Shown piece by piece: positions 45,028 through 53,471 of a stretch of 54,088 nucleotides of DNA. The DNA comes from Burkholderiales bacterium. Lineage in GTDB: Bacteria > Pseudomonadota > Gammaproteobacteria > Burkholderiales > Burkholderiaceae_C. Position 1 is the stretch's first letter; each line of letters starts with the position of its first letter. Under the pieces are notes generated by a model. It did not search any database and was not told the origin of the DNA. It was given only the letters and a program-made list of their open reading frames with translations. A program made the translations under genes and the position numbers. The stretch lies in NCBI GenBank assembly GCA_026400275.1, contig JAPLPK010000235.1:1-54088 (forward strand), in the 5' to 3' direction.

Positions 45028-45261
45028 ATGACCGCCATCCCCTCCCCCGCCGCCCTGGGCACCGCCACCCGCGCCGCTCGCAAACAGCTCGGCCTGACCC
45101 AGCCGCAACTGGCCCTGGCTGCGGGAGTAGGCGTGCGTTTTGTGGTGGAGATGGAGGCAGGCAAACCTACGCTGCGGCTGGAGCATATTTTGCGGGTGCT
45201 GCATGCGCTGGGGGGGGAGTTGCGGGTGGAGGGGCTGCCCTCGGCCTCGGAAGGTGCTTAA
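45028..45261 (+). CDS. hipB: HipB-type antitoxin, HTH domain
   Basis: Xre-family DNA-binding protein of 77 residues. Seen: helix-turn-helix TRAARKQLGLTQPQLALAAGV and GVRFVVEMEAGKPTLRLEHIL, then LRVLHALGGELRVEG, the usual HipB/Y4mF pattern. It would bind the HipA kinase and its own promoter. Its TAA is one base before the hipA ATG. The ATG lies within AGGAAATCACC, where AGGAAA doubles as the right arm of the operator. Confidence 0.88.
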   Translation: MTAIPSPAALGTATRAARKQLGLTQPQLALAAGVGVRFVVEMEAGKPTLRLEHILRVLHALGGELRVEGLPSASEGA

Positions 45262-45262
45262 C

Positions 45263-46531
45263 ATGCCGGGCCAACTCGATGTGTACCTGTTCGAACACCT
45301 GGTGGGCAAGCTGGCGCAAGTGAACGGACGGCTCAACTTCAGCTACGCACCCGATTGGCTGGCCAGCAGCGGTGCCCACGCACTGTCGCATTCGCTGCCG
45401 CTGCAAACCGCGCCGTTTGACGACCGCGCCACCCGCCCTTTCTTCGCCGGGCTGCTGCCCGAAGGCGACAAACGCAAGCTGATCGCCCAGGCACTGCAGG
45501 TATCGCGCCAGAACGACTTTGGGCTGCTCGACGGTATTGGCGGCGAATGCGCCGGGGCCGTCACGCTGCTCAAATCCGGCCAGGCCTTGCCTGCCCCCCA
45601 CACCCCGCCCACCGTGCGCTGGTTGGACGACGCCCAACTGCTGCGCCTGCTGGATGAAATGCCCCAGCGCCCCATGCTGGCCGGCGAGGACGGCCTGCGT
45701 CTGTCGTTAGCGGGCGCGCAAGACAAACTGCCAGTGGTGGCAGACGGCCAGCGCATCGGCCTGCCCCTATTGGGCGCGCCCAGCAGCCACATCATCAAAC
45801 CCGCAATTTCCGGGATCGACGGCAGCGTGCACAACGAAGGCTTTTGCATGGCGCTGGCCGTGGCCATGGGCCTAGACGTAGCCCCTGCCAGCGTGCGCCA
45901 GATCGCAGGCCGCCCCTACCTGCTGGTCACGCGCTACGACCGTGTACCGGCAACGGGCACCGACGGCTTACCCACGCGGCTACACCAGGAAGACTTCTGC
46001 CAGGCCCTGGGCGTGCCGCCCGAAACCAAGTACCAAAACGAAGGCGGCCCGGGTCTCGCCGATGCCTTTATCCTGCTGCGCAACACCACCCGCCCCAGTG
46101 CCGTGCAGGTGCTGAAGCTGCTGGATGCCGTGGTGTTCAACGCCCTGGTCGGCAACCACGACGCGCATGCCAAGAACTTCTCACTCCTGCACACCCCACG
46201 CGGCACGGTGCTGGCCCCGCTCTACGACCTGCTGTGTACGGCGGTCTACCCGCGCCTGACCGACAAAATGGCCATGAAAATCGGCAGCAAATACAAGTTC
46301 AGCGAAGTGCTGGCCCACCACTGGATGCAGTTTGCCGAGGCCGCCGGGCTGTCCCCCGCGCAGACCCGAAAGCGGATTCTGGAGATGGCCCAGCGGCTGC
46401 CGGGCGTGGCGCGTAGCACGCTGGCGGCGATGGAGCTGCAAGGGAACGGGCATGCAGTGCCGAGGGAGATCGTGGAGTTGGTGGGGCAGCGGTGTACGTT
46501 GACGGCACAACGATTGACGGCAAATGATTGA
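45263..46531 (+). CDS. hipA: HipA-type serine/threonine kinase toxin
   Basis: Kinase of 422 residues; E. coli HipA (440) phosphorylates glutamyl-tRNA synthetase and induces persistence. Seen: N-terminal couple domain (VYLFEHLVGKLAQ, FFAGLLPEG), phosphate-binding loop RLSLAGAQDK with S148 matching the HipA autophosphorylation serine, HIIKP (K179), FNALVGNHDAHAKNFSLL (catalytic D300) and APLYDLL (D322). All kinase residues are present, so the toxin should be active. The frame is open upstream inside hipB, but ATG 45263 directly after the hipB stop is the real start. Confidence 0.92.
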   Translation: MPGQLDVYLFEHLVGKLAQVNGRLNFSYAPDWLASSGAHALSHSLPLQTAPFDDRATRPFFAGLLPEGDKRKLIAQALQVSRQNDFGLLDGIGGECAGAVTLLKSGQALPAPHTPPTVRWLDDAQLLRLLDEMPQRPMLAGEDGLRLSLAGAQDKLPVVADGQRIGLPLLGAPSSHIIKPAISGIDGSVHNEGFCMALAVAMGLDVAPASVRQIAGRPYLLVTRYDRVPATGTDGLPTRLHQEDFCQALGVPPETKYQNEGGPGLADAFILLRNTTRPSAVQVLKLLDAVVFNALVGNHDAHAKNFSLLHTPRGTVLAPLYDLLCTAVYPRLTDKMAMKIGSKYKFSEVLAHHWMQFAEAAGLSPAQTRKRILEMAQRLPGVARSTLAAMELQGNGHAVPREIVELVGQRCTLTAQRLTAND

Positions 46532-46578
46532 GATGCTCCTCATGAGAAGTGAAGGCGACGCATATTGAGGCAACGTTC

Positions 46579-46601
46579 TTAGCTGCTATTTCAATAGCAC
46601 A
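46579..46601. repeat. Family-1 repeat end overlapping an orphan stop codon
   Basis: TTAGCTGCTATTTCAATAGC, the outer end of the family-1 repeat. The last codons (VLLK) and TAG of the leftward gene at 46586 lie in it. Confidence 0.5.
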
Positions 46602-47467
46602 TCAGCACTACTTTGAGACTCGCTAACGCTCTGATTTACACGCGACGCTTCTCGAAGAATTTGATTAGCCCGGGTTACTTCTGCAATGTCCGTAGCCGAT
46701 CCGTCTAGCATATTTTTAAGTTCAGCCAAGAGGCTATTTTCCAATTGATCAACCAGGTAATACGCGGCATTCGGACCATGCTGATCGATGTATTCACTGC
46801 AATGCGGAAGAGCCGTCTTAATCAAGGAGATTAGGTTCTTGCTGTCCATAAACTTCTGGGCATCCACACCTAACTCAAGCATCCTTACCAACGCCACTGC
46901 ATGCATAAGGATCGACTGATAAGCAGCGTAGTAGGCCCAGGCAACAGGTGTTATGAAGGGACGAGCCTGCTGCGCCAATTTGACTGGTTCAGTAGTCTTC
47001 TCGGGGTCAACCTTAAATGCCGCGAACACCTCTTTTGCACGTGGGTTTTTTGCAACTTCTTCGGAAATTTCTTTCCATTTAAAAACAGCCATCGATGCAG
47101 CAAGTCCCTTGGCAAAACTTAGACCGTGAACTGCACCCCAAATTTGATCAACTGCTTCAAGTCGCCTTTTTTCGAGGGCAATTAATCTACTCAGGCGACC
47201 TTGAATCGCGCCGTTTTGCAATGCGTGAATATCTGCCTGCTTGCGCACCAAGTCGGCCTTGAGCGATTCTTCACTTACACGAAGGAGGCTATTTATCTTA
47301 GACAACTTCGCATCAAATTCATGCTGTACCGATTTCGTTAATCGGGTCGCAATGAGGTTGCGCATTAAATAAATGACCACACCAATAATCAGCGATGTTG
47401 ATGATGTTGTAAGGAGTACGTCTAAAAGACTCATTTGGAATGGGATATTTTGATAAGTGCTGTTCAT
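46586..47467 (-). CDS. Membrane-anchored coiled-coil protein of unknown function
   Basis: 293 residues from ATG 47467 (a start eleven codons later is possible; neither has a clear ribosome binding site). Seen: one transmembrane helix (SLIIGVVIYLMRNLIA, about 25-40), a coiled coil of about 45 residues (VQHEFDAKLSKINSLLRVSEESLKADLV), then a helical domain with ALEKRRLEAVDQIWGAVH. The DNA is less GC-rich than its neighbours, pointing to acquisition. It lies 16 bases after the LysR stop on the same strand but is unlikely to share its function. Proteins of this layout occur as accessory genes; I cannot assign a role. Confidence 0.75.
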   Translation of the reverse strand: MNSTYQNIPFQMSLLDVLLTTSSTSLIIGVVIYLMRNLIATRLTKSVQHEFDAKLSKINSLLRVSEESLKADLVRKQADIHALQNGAIQGRLSRLIALEKRRLEAVDQIWGAVHGLSFAKGLAASMAVFKWKEISEEVAKNPRAKEVFAAFKVDPEKTTEPVKLAQQARPFITPVAWAYYAAYQSILMHAVALVRMLELGVDAQKFMDSKNLISLIKTALPHCSEYIDQHGPNAAYYLVDQLENSLLAELKNMLDGSATDIAEVTRANQILREASRVNQSVSESQSSADVLLK

Positions 47468-47483
47468 GATGCCATTTAATTTC

Positions 47484-48395
47484 TTACATCCTACAAGCCG
47501 CAAACCCCGCCCCATCCCCAAGCACAAAGTCCCGAAACGCCGCCCCCAGATCCGACGGCACGGCGTCCCTTCGGTGCAGCAAACACCAGTCCAGCATCTT
47601 CGGCATATCCTGTAAATCCAGCACCGCCAGCATGCCCGCCGCCAGCTCCACCTGGAACACGTGGGCGGACAAAAAGCTGATGCCCATGCCGACCATCACG
47701 GCCTGTTTGATGGTCTCGTTGCCCGATAACTCCATCGACACATTCACCTGCAGCGACTGGGATTGCAGCAGGTGCTCCAGGAACTGCCGGGTGGCGGAGC
47801 CGGGCTCGCGGAAGATGAAGTCCTCGGTGCGCAAATCCGCCCAGGTGAGCTTGCGGCGCGCAGCCAGGGGGTGATTCGGCGGGGCGACGATGCAGTGGGG
47901 GTTGCGGGCGAAGGTTTCGGCTTCCACGTCGGCCTCGCTGGGCGGGTAGCCGCCGATGGCCACGTCCAGCTGGTGGTCTTGCAGCATGGCCAGGATTTTG
48001 TCGCGCCGCTCCACCGTAAGTTTGAAGCGGATGCCGGGGTGCCGCGCCTTGAAGGCCATGAGCAGTGCGGGCGCGAAGTAATGCGCCGTGGGCACTACGC
48101 CCAGGTGCAGTAGCCCGCCCTCGCCGCTGCGGCTGGCGGCCATGGCCTCGTCTGCAATGCGCACCTGGTCGAGGATGCGGCGGGTGTGGCGCAGCAGGGC
48201 TTCGCCGGGCGGGCTCAGCACCAGGCGCTTGCCGGTCTTGATGAACAAGAGCTGGCCCACATCGTCCTGCAGCTGGCTGATTTGCATGGACACCGCCGGT
48301 TGCGTGAGGTGCAGCTGCTCGGCAGCGCGCGAGTAGCTCAGCGTGGTGGCCACGGCTTCAAAGATGCGCAGCTGGCGCAGGGTGGTGTTTTTCAT
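47484..48395 (-). CDS. LysR-type regulator (CbbR-like) next to the rhamnose locus
   Basis: 303 residues. Seen: HTH LRQLRIFEAVATTLSYSRAAEQLHLTQPAVSMQISQL, the effector domain starting LLHLGVVPTAHYFAPALL, and FIFREPGSATRQFLE, which are features of the CbbR/CysB side of the family. It is divergent from the rhamnose operon across 264 bases. That position suggests it controls the operon, although known rhamnose loci with this transporter mostly use a DeoR-type RhaR. Confidence 0.88.
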   Translation of the reverse strand: MKNTTLRQLRIFEAVATTLSYSRAAEQLHLTQPAVSMQISQLQDDVGQLLFIKTGKRLVLSPPGEALLRHTRRILDQVRIADEAMAASRSGEGGLLHLGVVPTAHYFAPALLMAFKARHPGIRFKLTVERRDKILAMLQDHQLDVAIGGYPPSEADVEAETFARNPHCIVAPPNHPLAARRKLTWADLRTEDFIFREPGSATRQFLEHLLQSQSLQVNVSMELSGNETIKQAVMVGMGISFLSAHVFQVELAAGMLAVLDLQDMPKMLDWCLLHRRDAVPSDLGAAFRDFVLGDGAGFAACRM

Positions 48396-48558
48396 GCGAA
48401 ACAGTACAGGGTTTCACCCGCAACGCGGGCCTTGAACAGCGGGCGAAATCGGCCCACTGGCCATGGGCTTGCAGGGGGTTTCCCTAAGCTGCAACGCAGC
48501 ATTTCAAGCCCCACGGGCATTGGGCGCAACCCCTTGCCCGAGCTGGTCAAAAGTATAA

Positions 48559-48570
48559 GCAAAACTTTGC
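48559..48570. promoter_or_regulatory. Candidate regulator site upstream of the rhamnose operon
   Basis: Short perfect palindrome GCAAAACTTTGC in an A/T-rich stretch (48551-48592) that also carries AAAATATAAAAAC, about 90 bases before the first operon gene. It is the most promoter-like part of the 264-base gap and a plausible LysR binding site. Confidence 0.4.
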
Positions 48571-48659
48571 CAAAATATAAAAACCTATGTGTTGTCGATA
48601 TGCATGGCGCTACCTAGACTTCAGCCCATCGCAACCCCGCCCACTCCCGATTCGCCCCC

Positions 48660-50762
48660 ATGCCCCACACCACCATTGCCCCCTTCCCTACCTGGAACGA
48701 CGCCCATGCCGCCACGCTGGATGCGCCCGGCCTGCTGCTGTACCGCTCGAACCTGCTGGGCTCCGACCTGCGCATCACCAACTACGGCGGCGGCAACACC
48801 TCGGCCAAGCTGGTGCAAAAAGACCCGCTGAGCGGCCAGGACACCACGGTGCTGTGGGTCAAGGGCTCGGGCGGCGATGTGGGCTCCATGAAGCTCGACG
48901 GCTTCAGCACCCTGTACATGGACAAGCTGAACGCGCTGCAAAAGCTGTACCGCGGCCCAGAGTTTGAAGACGAGATGGTGGCCTACCTGCCGCACTGCAC
49001 CTTCAACCTGAATCCGCGCGCCGCCAGCATCGACACCCCCCTGCACGCCTACCTGCCGTTCGCCCATGTGGACCACATGCACCCCGACGCGGTGATTGCG
49101 ATTGCCGCCATGGCCAACAGCGAAGCGCTGACCGCCAAGATTTTTGAAGGCAAGGTGGGCTGGCTGCCCTGGCGCAAGCCCGGTTTTGAGCTGGGCCTGA
49201 TGCTGCAGCGCTACCAAGCCGCGCACCCAGACCAGCGCGGCCTGGTACTGGCCGGCCACGGCCTGTTCACCTGGGGCGACACGGCCAAGAGCTGCTATGA
49301 AAACACCGTGGGAGTGATCGCCCATGCGCAAAACTGGCTGGGCCGCGAACGCATGGCCCGCAAGGCCGTGAGCTTTGGCGGCGTGGCGCAGGAATCGCTG
49401 CCCACCGCTGAACAAGATGCGACACTGGCCCGTGTGCTGCCCGTGCTGCGCGGCCTGGCCTCCAAAAGCGGCCACAAGCTGCTGCACGTAGACCGCCAAG
49501 CCACGGTGATGGAATTCGTCAACAGCCGAGACCTGGCGCCGCTGGCCGCCATGGGCACCTCCTGCCCCGACCACTTCCTGCGTACCAAGATCCGCCCGTT
49601 GATCCTGGAAGCGTCTGTCTACAACTTGGAAGGCGCCGCCTTGGCCGCCGCGCTGGAAGAGAAGCTGGTCGCTTACCGCGCCGACTACGCCGCCTACTAC
49701 GAGCGCTGCAAGCGCCCCGACAGCCCAGCCCTGCGCGACGCGAACCCGGTCATCATCCTGCTGCCCGGCATCGGCATGGTGTCGATTGCCAAGGACAAGG
49801 CCACGGCGCGTATCGCTGGCGAGTTCTATGTGAACGCCATCAACGTGATGCGCGACGCCAATGCCATCGACACCTATGTGGGCCTGCCCGAGCAGGAAGC
49901 TTTTGACATCGAATACTGGCTGCTGGAAGAAGCCAAGCTGCAGCGCATGCCCAAGGCCAAACCCCTGGTCGGCAAGGTGGCGGTGGTGACCGGCGGCGCC
50001 GGCGGCATTGGCCGGGCCATCGTCGAGCGCTTTTTGAACGAAGGCGGCTGCGTGGCGCTGCTGGATATCGATGCCGAAGCACTCGAATCGACCCGTGCAG
50101 AGCTGGCCAAGCGCTACGGCAAGGACGTGGTGCGCAGCATGGTCTGCGACGTGACGTCCGAAGAATCCGTCATCAACGCCTACGAGCAAACCACGCTGGA
50201 ATTTGGCGGCGTGGACATCCTGGTGTCCAATGCTGGCATCGCATCCGCCGCGCCGATTGAAGACACCAGCCTGGCGCTGTGGATGCGGAATCAGAACATT
50301 CTGGCCACCGGCTATTTCCTGGTGGGCCGTGAATGTTTCCGCCTGATGAAGGCCCAGGGCATCGGTGGCGCCATGGTCTATATCGCCAGCAAAAACGGCA
50401 TGGTGGCCAGCGCCCAGGCCAGCGCCTACTGCGCCGCCAAGGCGGCCGAGATCCAGCTGTCGCGCAGCTTTGCCTTGGAAGGCGCGCCGCTGGGCATACG
50501 TTCGAACGTGGTCAACCCCGATGCGGTGATACGCGGCAGCAAGATCTGGACGGGTGCCTGGAGCCAGGAACGCGCCGCCGCCAACAAGATCAGCGAGGAA
50601 GAACTGGAAGCCTTCTACCGCGACCGCTCCATGCTGAAGCGCAGCGTCTTCCCCGAAGACATTGCCGAAGCCACCTACTTTCTGGCCAGCGACCTGGCCG
50701 CCAAATCGACCGGCAACATCATCAATGTGGATGCGGGCAACCTTGCAGCATTCCCCCGCTGA
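48660..50762 (+). CDS. Bifunctional rhamnulose-1-phosphate aldolase / short-chain dehydrogenase
   Basis: Fusion of 700 residues acting late in L-rhamnose breakdown: the N-terminal class II aldolase cleaves rhamnulose-1-phosphate and the C-terminal SDR oxidises lactaldehyde. Seen: ITNYGGGNTSAK, KGSGGDVGSMK, PLHAYLPFAHVDHMHPDAV (zinc His pair) and GLFTWG in the aldolase half (1-410); GKVAVVTGGAGGIGRAI, SNAGIA, IASKNG and YCAAK in the SDR half (about 435-700). The ATG at 48660 fits the family N-terminus, though no ribosome binding site is evident. First gene of the operon; a rhamnulokinase is expected but is not in the window. Confidence 0.9.
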   Translation: MPHTTIAPFPTWNDAHAATLDAPGLLLYRSNLLGSDLRITNYGGGNTSAKLVQKDPLSGQDTTVLWVKGSGGDVGSMKLDGFSTLYMDKLNALQKLYRGPEFEDEMVAYLPHCTFNLNPRAASIDTPLHAYLPFAHVDHMHPDAVIAIAAMANSEALTAKIFEGKVGWLPWRKPGFELGLMLQRYQAAHPDQRGLVLAGHGLFTWGDTAKSCYENTVGVIAHAQNWLGRERMARKAVSFGGVAQESLPTAEQDATLARVLPVLRGLASKSGHKLLHVDRQATVMEFVNSRDLAPLAAMGTSCPDHFLRTKIRPLILEASVYNLEGAALAAALEEKLVAYRADYAAYYERCKRPDSPALRDANPVIILLPGIGMVSIAKDKATARIAGEFYVNAINVMRDANAIDTYVGLPEQEAFDIEYWLLEEAKLQRMPKAKPLVGKVAVVTGGAGGIGRAIVERFLNEGGCVALLDIDAEALESTRAELAKRYGKDVVRSMVCDVTSEESVINAYEQTTLEFGGVDILVSNAGIASAAPIEDTSLALWMRNQNILATGYFLVGRECFRLMKAQGIGGAMVYIASKNGMVASAQASAYCAAKAAEIQLSRSFALEGAPLGIRSNVVNPDAVIRGSKIWTGAWSQERAAANKISEEELEAFYRDRSMLKRSVFPEDIAEATYFLASDLAAKSTGNIINVDAGNLAAFPR

Positions 50763-50811
50763 ATACGCGATGATTGCGCGTTAATTCGACGGTAAAACAA
50801 AAGAGACAGAC

Positions 50812-52104
50812 ATGACCACGACCAAAATTGCTCCTGAATTAATAGCTGACCACGCACATAACGCAAGCGCCAGAGTCGATTCCGACTACAAATATCTGGG
50901 CGAGCAGCTGGCCCGCCGTGGCGTCGATATCGACGTGTTGAAAGCCGAAGTGGCGAAGTTCGCGGTGGCCGTGCCCAGCTGGGGCGTGGGCACCGGCGGC
51001 ACCCGCTTCGCCCGCTTCCCCGGCAAGGGTGAGCCGCGCAATGTGTTCGACAAGCTGCAGGACTGCGGCGTGATCCAACAGCTGGTGCGCTGCACGCCCA
51101 CCGTGTCGCCGCACTTCCCGTGGGACAAGGTTAGCGACTACGCCGAGCTGCGCCAGCATGCCGAGTCCTTCGGCCTGGGCTTTGACGCGGTCAACTCCAA
51201 CACCTTCTCCGACCAGAAGGACCAGCCCCTGTCGTACAAATTCGGCAGCCTGACCCATGCCGACGCCGGCGTGCGCGCCCAGGCCGTGGCGCACAACCTG
51301 GAGTGCATAGAGATCGGCAAACAGATCGGCAGCAAGGCGCTGACGGTGTGGATTGGCGACGGCTCCAACTTCCCCGGCCAAAGCCACTTCCGCCGCCAGT
51401 TCGACCGCTACCTGGACAGCAACCGCCAGATCTACGCCGCCCTGCCGGCCGACTGGAACATGTTCCTGGAACACAAGATGTTCGAACCCGCGTTCTACGC
51501 CACCGTGATCCAGGACTGGGGCTCCAGCCTGTTGGCCGCCCAAGCGCTGGGCGAGAAGGCCCGCTGCCTGGTGGACCTGGGCCACCATGCGCCCAACACC
51601 AATATCGAGATGATTGTGGCCCGCCTGGTGCATGCGCAAAAGCTGGCCGGCTTCCACTTCAACGACAGCAAATACGGCGACGACGACCTGGACAGCGGCA
51701 GCATCAACCCCTTCCAGCTGTTCCTGGTGTTCAACGAGTTGGTGGACGCAGCGCAAAGCAAGGCGCCCAACTTCAACCCTGCCTACATGCTGGACCAGTC
51801 GCACAACGTGACCGACCCGATAGAGAGCCTGATGACCAGCGCCGTGACCGTGCAGCGCTGCTACGCCCAGGCCCTGCTGGTGGACCGCGTGGCCCTCACC
51901 GGCTACCAGGACAGCAACGACGTGCTGATGGCCGCGCAGACCCTGAAGGCCGCCTTCCACACCGACGTGACACCGCTGCTGCAAAAGATCCGCATCGAAG
52001 CTGGCGGCGCTGCCGACCCGGTGGCCACCTACCGTGCCAGCGGCTACCGCGCCGGGGTTGCCGCAGTGCGGCCCGCCGCAGGACCTAGCAGCGGCATTGT
52101 TTAA
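50812..52104 (+). CDS. rhaI: L-rhamnose isomerase (Pseudomonas stutzeri type)
   Basis: Metal-dependent aldose-ketose isomerase of 430 residues, converting L-rhamnose to L-rhamnulose. Seen: SWGVGTGGTRFARFPG, the metal-site segments FLEHKMFEPAFY, VDLGHHAPNTNIE and FHFNDSKYGDDDL, and MLDQSHNVTDP. These fit the RhaI group rather than E. coli RhaA. AAGAGACAGAC precedes the ATG. The first 21 codons after the start overlap a family-1 repeat, so residues about 8-21 (APELIADHAHNASA) look repeat-derived and should not be conserved. It follows the aldolase gene by 49 bases. Confidence 0.9.
   Translation: MTTTKIAPELIADHAHNASARVDSDYKYLGEQLARRGVDIDVLKAEVAKFAVAVPSWGVGTGGTRFARFPGKGEPRNVFDKLQDCGVIQQLVRCTPTVSPHFPWDKVSDYAELRQHAESFGLGFDAVNSNTFSDQKDQPLSYKFGSLTHADAGVRAQAVAHNLECIEIGKQIGSKALTVWIGDGSNFPGQSHFRRQFDRYLDSNRQIYAALPADWNMFLEHKMFEPAFYATVIQDWGSSLLAAQALGEKARCLVDLGHHAPNTNIEMIVARLVHAQKLAGFHFNDSKYGDDDLDSGSINPFQLFLVFNELVDAAQSKAPNFNPAYMLDQSHNVTDPIESLMTSAVTVQRCYAQALLVDRVALTGYQDSNDVLMAAQTLKAAFHTDVTPLLQKIRIEAGGAADPVATYRASGYRAGVAAVRPAAGPSSGIV
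50837..50875. repeat. Family-1 repeat inside the isomerase coding sequence
   Basis: AATTAATAGCTGACCACGCA, CATAACGCAAGCGCCAGAG. The outer blocks AATAGCTG and GCGCCAGAG match the intergenic family-1 copies; the middle differs. It is read in frame as part of the isomerase N-terminus. Confidence 0.5.
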
Positions 52105-52244
52105 GGCCGCTGTGCTCCAGGCGCAGCGCCACCCCATCGAGACCGGCGCGCAGCTCCCCAGCTGTAGCGCCGGTAGCGACTCCGGCCATAACGCCATTGT
52201 TAAGGCCATTTTTTGATACCAACAACGACATCCAGGAGACAAGC

Positions 52245-53237
52245 ATGAAGAAACAAATCGCAACCCTGATCACCGTGGCGCTGAGCGCAGCCTTGGCCAG
52301 CCCGGCATTTGCTGCGGACAAGATCGCCCTGGTGGTGAAGAGCCTGGGCAATGGCTTCTTTGACGCGGCCAACCAGGGTGCGCAGGAAGCAGCCAAAGAG
52401 CTGAAGAATGTGGAAATCATCTACACCGGCCCGGCCAAGGCCACGGCCGAAGGCCAGATCGAAATCGTCAACTCGCTGATCGCGCAAAAGGTCTCGGCCA
52501 TCGTGATCTCGGCCAACGACCCCGACGCCCTGGCCCCGGTGCTCAAGCGCGCCATGGACCGTGGCATCAAGGTCATCTCGTTCGACTCTGGCGTGCGCAA
52601 AGACGGCCGCATGATGCACCTGAGCCCCTCCAGCAACCCGCTGATAGGCGAAAAGCTGGTGAAGATGACGGCCGACGCCGTGGGCGCCACCGGTGAAGTG
52701 GCCATCCTGTCCGCCACCGCCCAGGCCACCAACCAGAACATATGGATCGATGAAGCCAAGAAAGTGCTGGCCCAGCCCGCCTACAAGGGCCTGAAGCTGG
52801 TCAGCGTGGTCTATGGTGACGACCAGACCGACAAGAGCTACCGCGAAGCCCAAGGCCTGTTCAAAAGCTACCCGAACCTGAAGGCCATCATCGCCCCCAC
52901 CACCGTGGGCGTAGCCGCAGCGGCCAAAGCTGTACAGGATGAAAAGAAGGTGGGCAGCGTCTTCGTGACAGGCCTGGGCCTGCCCTCTGAAATGGCTGGC
53001 CATGTGAAGAGCGGCGCGGTCAAGTCCTTCGCCATCTGGAACCCTATCGACCTGGGCTACTCGTCCATCTACGCGGCCAGCCAATTCGTCTCGGGCAAGG
53101 TCACTGGCAAGCCAGGTGAAAAGGTCTCTCTGGGCCGCGTGGGTACCGTGACGCTGGATGCCAATGGCGAAGCCGCCATGTCCGAACCCTTTACCTACGA
53201 CGCCACGAACGTAGAAAAATTCGCGAAGTTCTTTTAA
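52245..53237 (+). CDS. rhaS: Rhamnose ABC transporter, periplasmic binding protein
   Basis: Ribose-type (family 2) sugar-binding protein of 330 residues. Seen: signal peptide MKKQIATLITVALSAALASP ending at AFA, then KIALVVKSLGNGFFDAANQGAQEAA, VSAIVISANDPDALAPVLKRA and VISFDSGVR, the usual pattern for RhaS and AI-2/ribose-like proteins. CAGGAGACAAGC precedes ATG 52245; the frame is open upstream without support. It follows the isomerase gene in the rhamnose locus and precedes its ATPase, which makes rhamnose the likely ligand. Confidence 0.9.
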   Translation: MKKQIATLITVALSAALASPAFAADKIALVVKSLGNGFFDAANQGAQEAAKELKNVEIIYTGPAKATAEGQIEIVNSLIAQKVSAIVISANDPDALAPVLKRAMDRGIKVISFDSGVRKDGRMMHLSPSSNPLIGEKLVKMTADAVGATGEVAILSATAQATNQNIWIDEAKKVLAQPAYKGLKLVSVVYGDDQTDKSYREAQGLFKSYPNLKAIIAPTTVGVAAAAKAVQDEKKVGSVFVTGLGLPSEMAGHVKSGAVKSFAIWNPIDLGYSSIYAASQFVSGKVTGKPGEKVSLGRVGTVTLDANGEAAMSEPFTYDATNVEKFAKFF

Positions 53238-53362
53238 CACCCCCAGGCTGCAGTGCTCCGCACTTTTCGCCAACCCCACTCATATCGGTTTGGAAAACCG
53301 ATATGACATGCAGGGGGCGATACCAGTGGCCCGGCAGAGCCGGTTCCACGGTATCTCTGGTA
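53238..53362. repeat. Family-2 intergenic repeat with an inserted palindrome
   Basis: CACCCCCAGGCTGCAGTGCT, CCGCACTTTTCGCCAACCCC, then a foreign hairpin, then TGCAGGGGGCGATACC and GGCCCGGCAGAGCCGG, TTCCACGGTATCTCTGG. Same order of blocks as at 22765 and 31297 except for the interruption. Confidence 0.75.
53280..53306. repeat. 12-bp palindromic hairpin inserted in the family-2 repeat
   Basis: Perfect stem TCATATCGGTTT / AAACCGATATGA with loop GGA. It replaces the CCCTT centre found in the other two copies, separating the CCCC and GGGGG arms of the parent repeat. Confidence 0.7.
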
Positions 53363-53415
53363 GGGAACCGGCATCGCTAATGAGCGTGCGGCAGCTGGTC
53401 AGCCAAAGAGTTCGT

Positions 53416-53449
53416 GGGGCATCTCTGTCAGGGTGGGTGCCCCTTTTTT
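53416..53449 (+). terminator. Intrinsic terminator-like hairpin before rhaT
   Basis: GGGGCA / TGCCCC with a 16-base loop followed by TTTTTT, 22 bases before the rhaT ATG. As with dppA, a binding-protein gene is separated from its membrane-complex genes by a partial terminator. Confidence 0.6.
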
Positions 53450-53471
53450 ATGAAATGTTGGATTTCCCACA

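Noticed and set aside
48621-50189. A 522-codon open frame antisense to the aldolase/dehydrogenase gene
   Set aside because: It mirrors a strongly recognised gene, has no family features and no ribosome binding site; long antisense frames are expected at this GC content.
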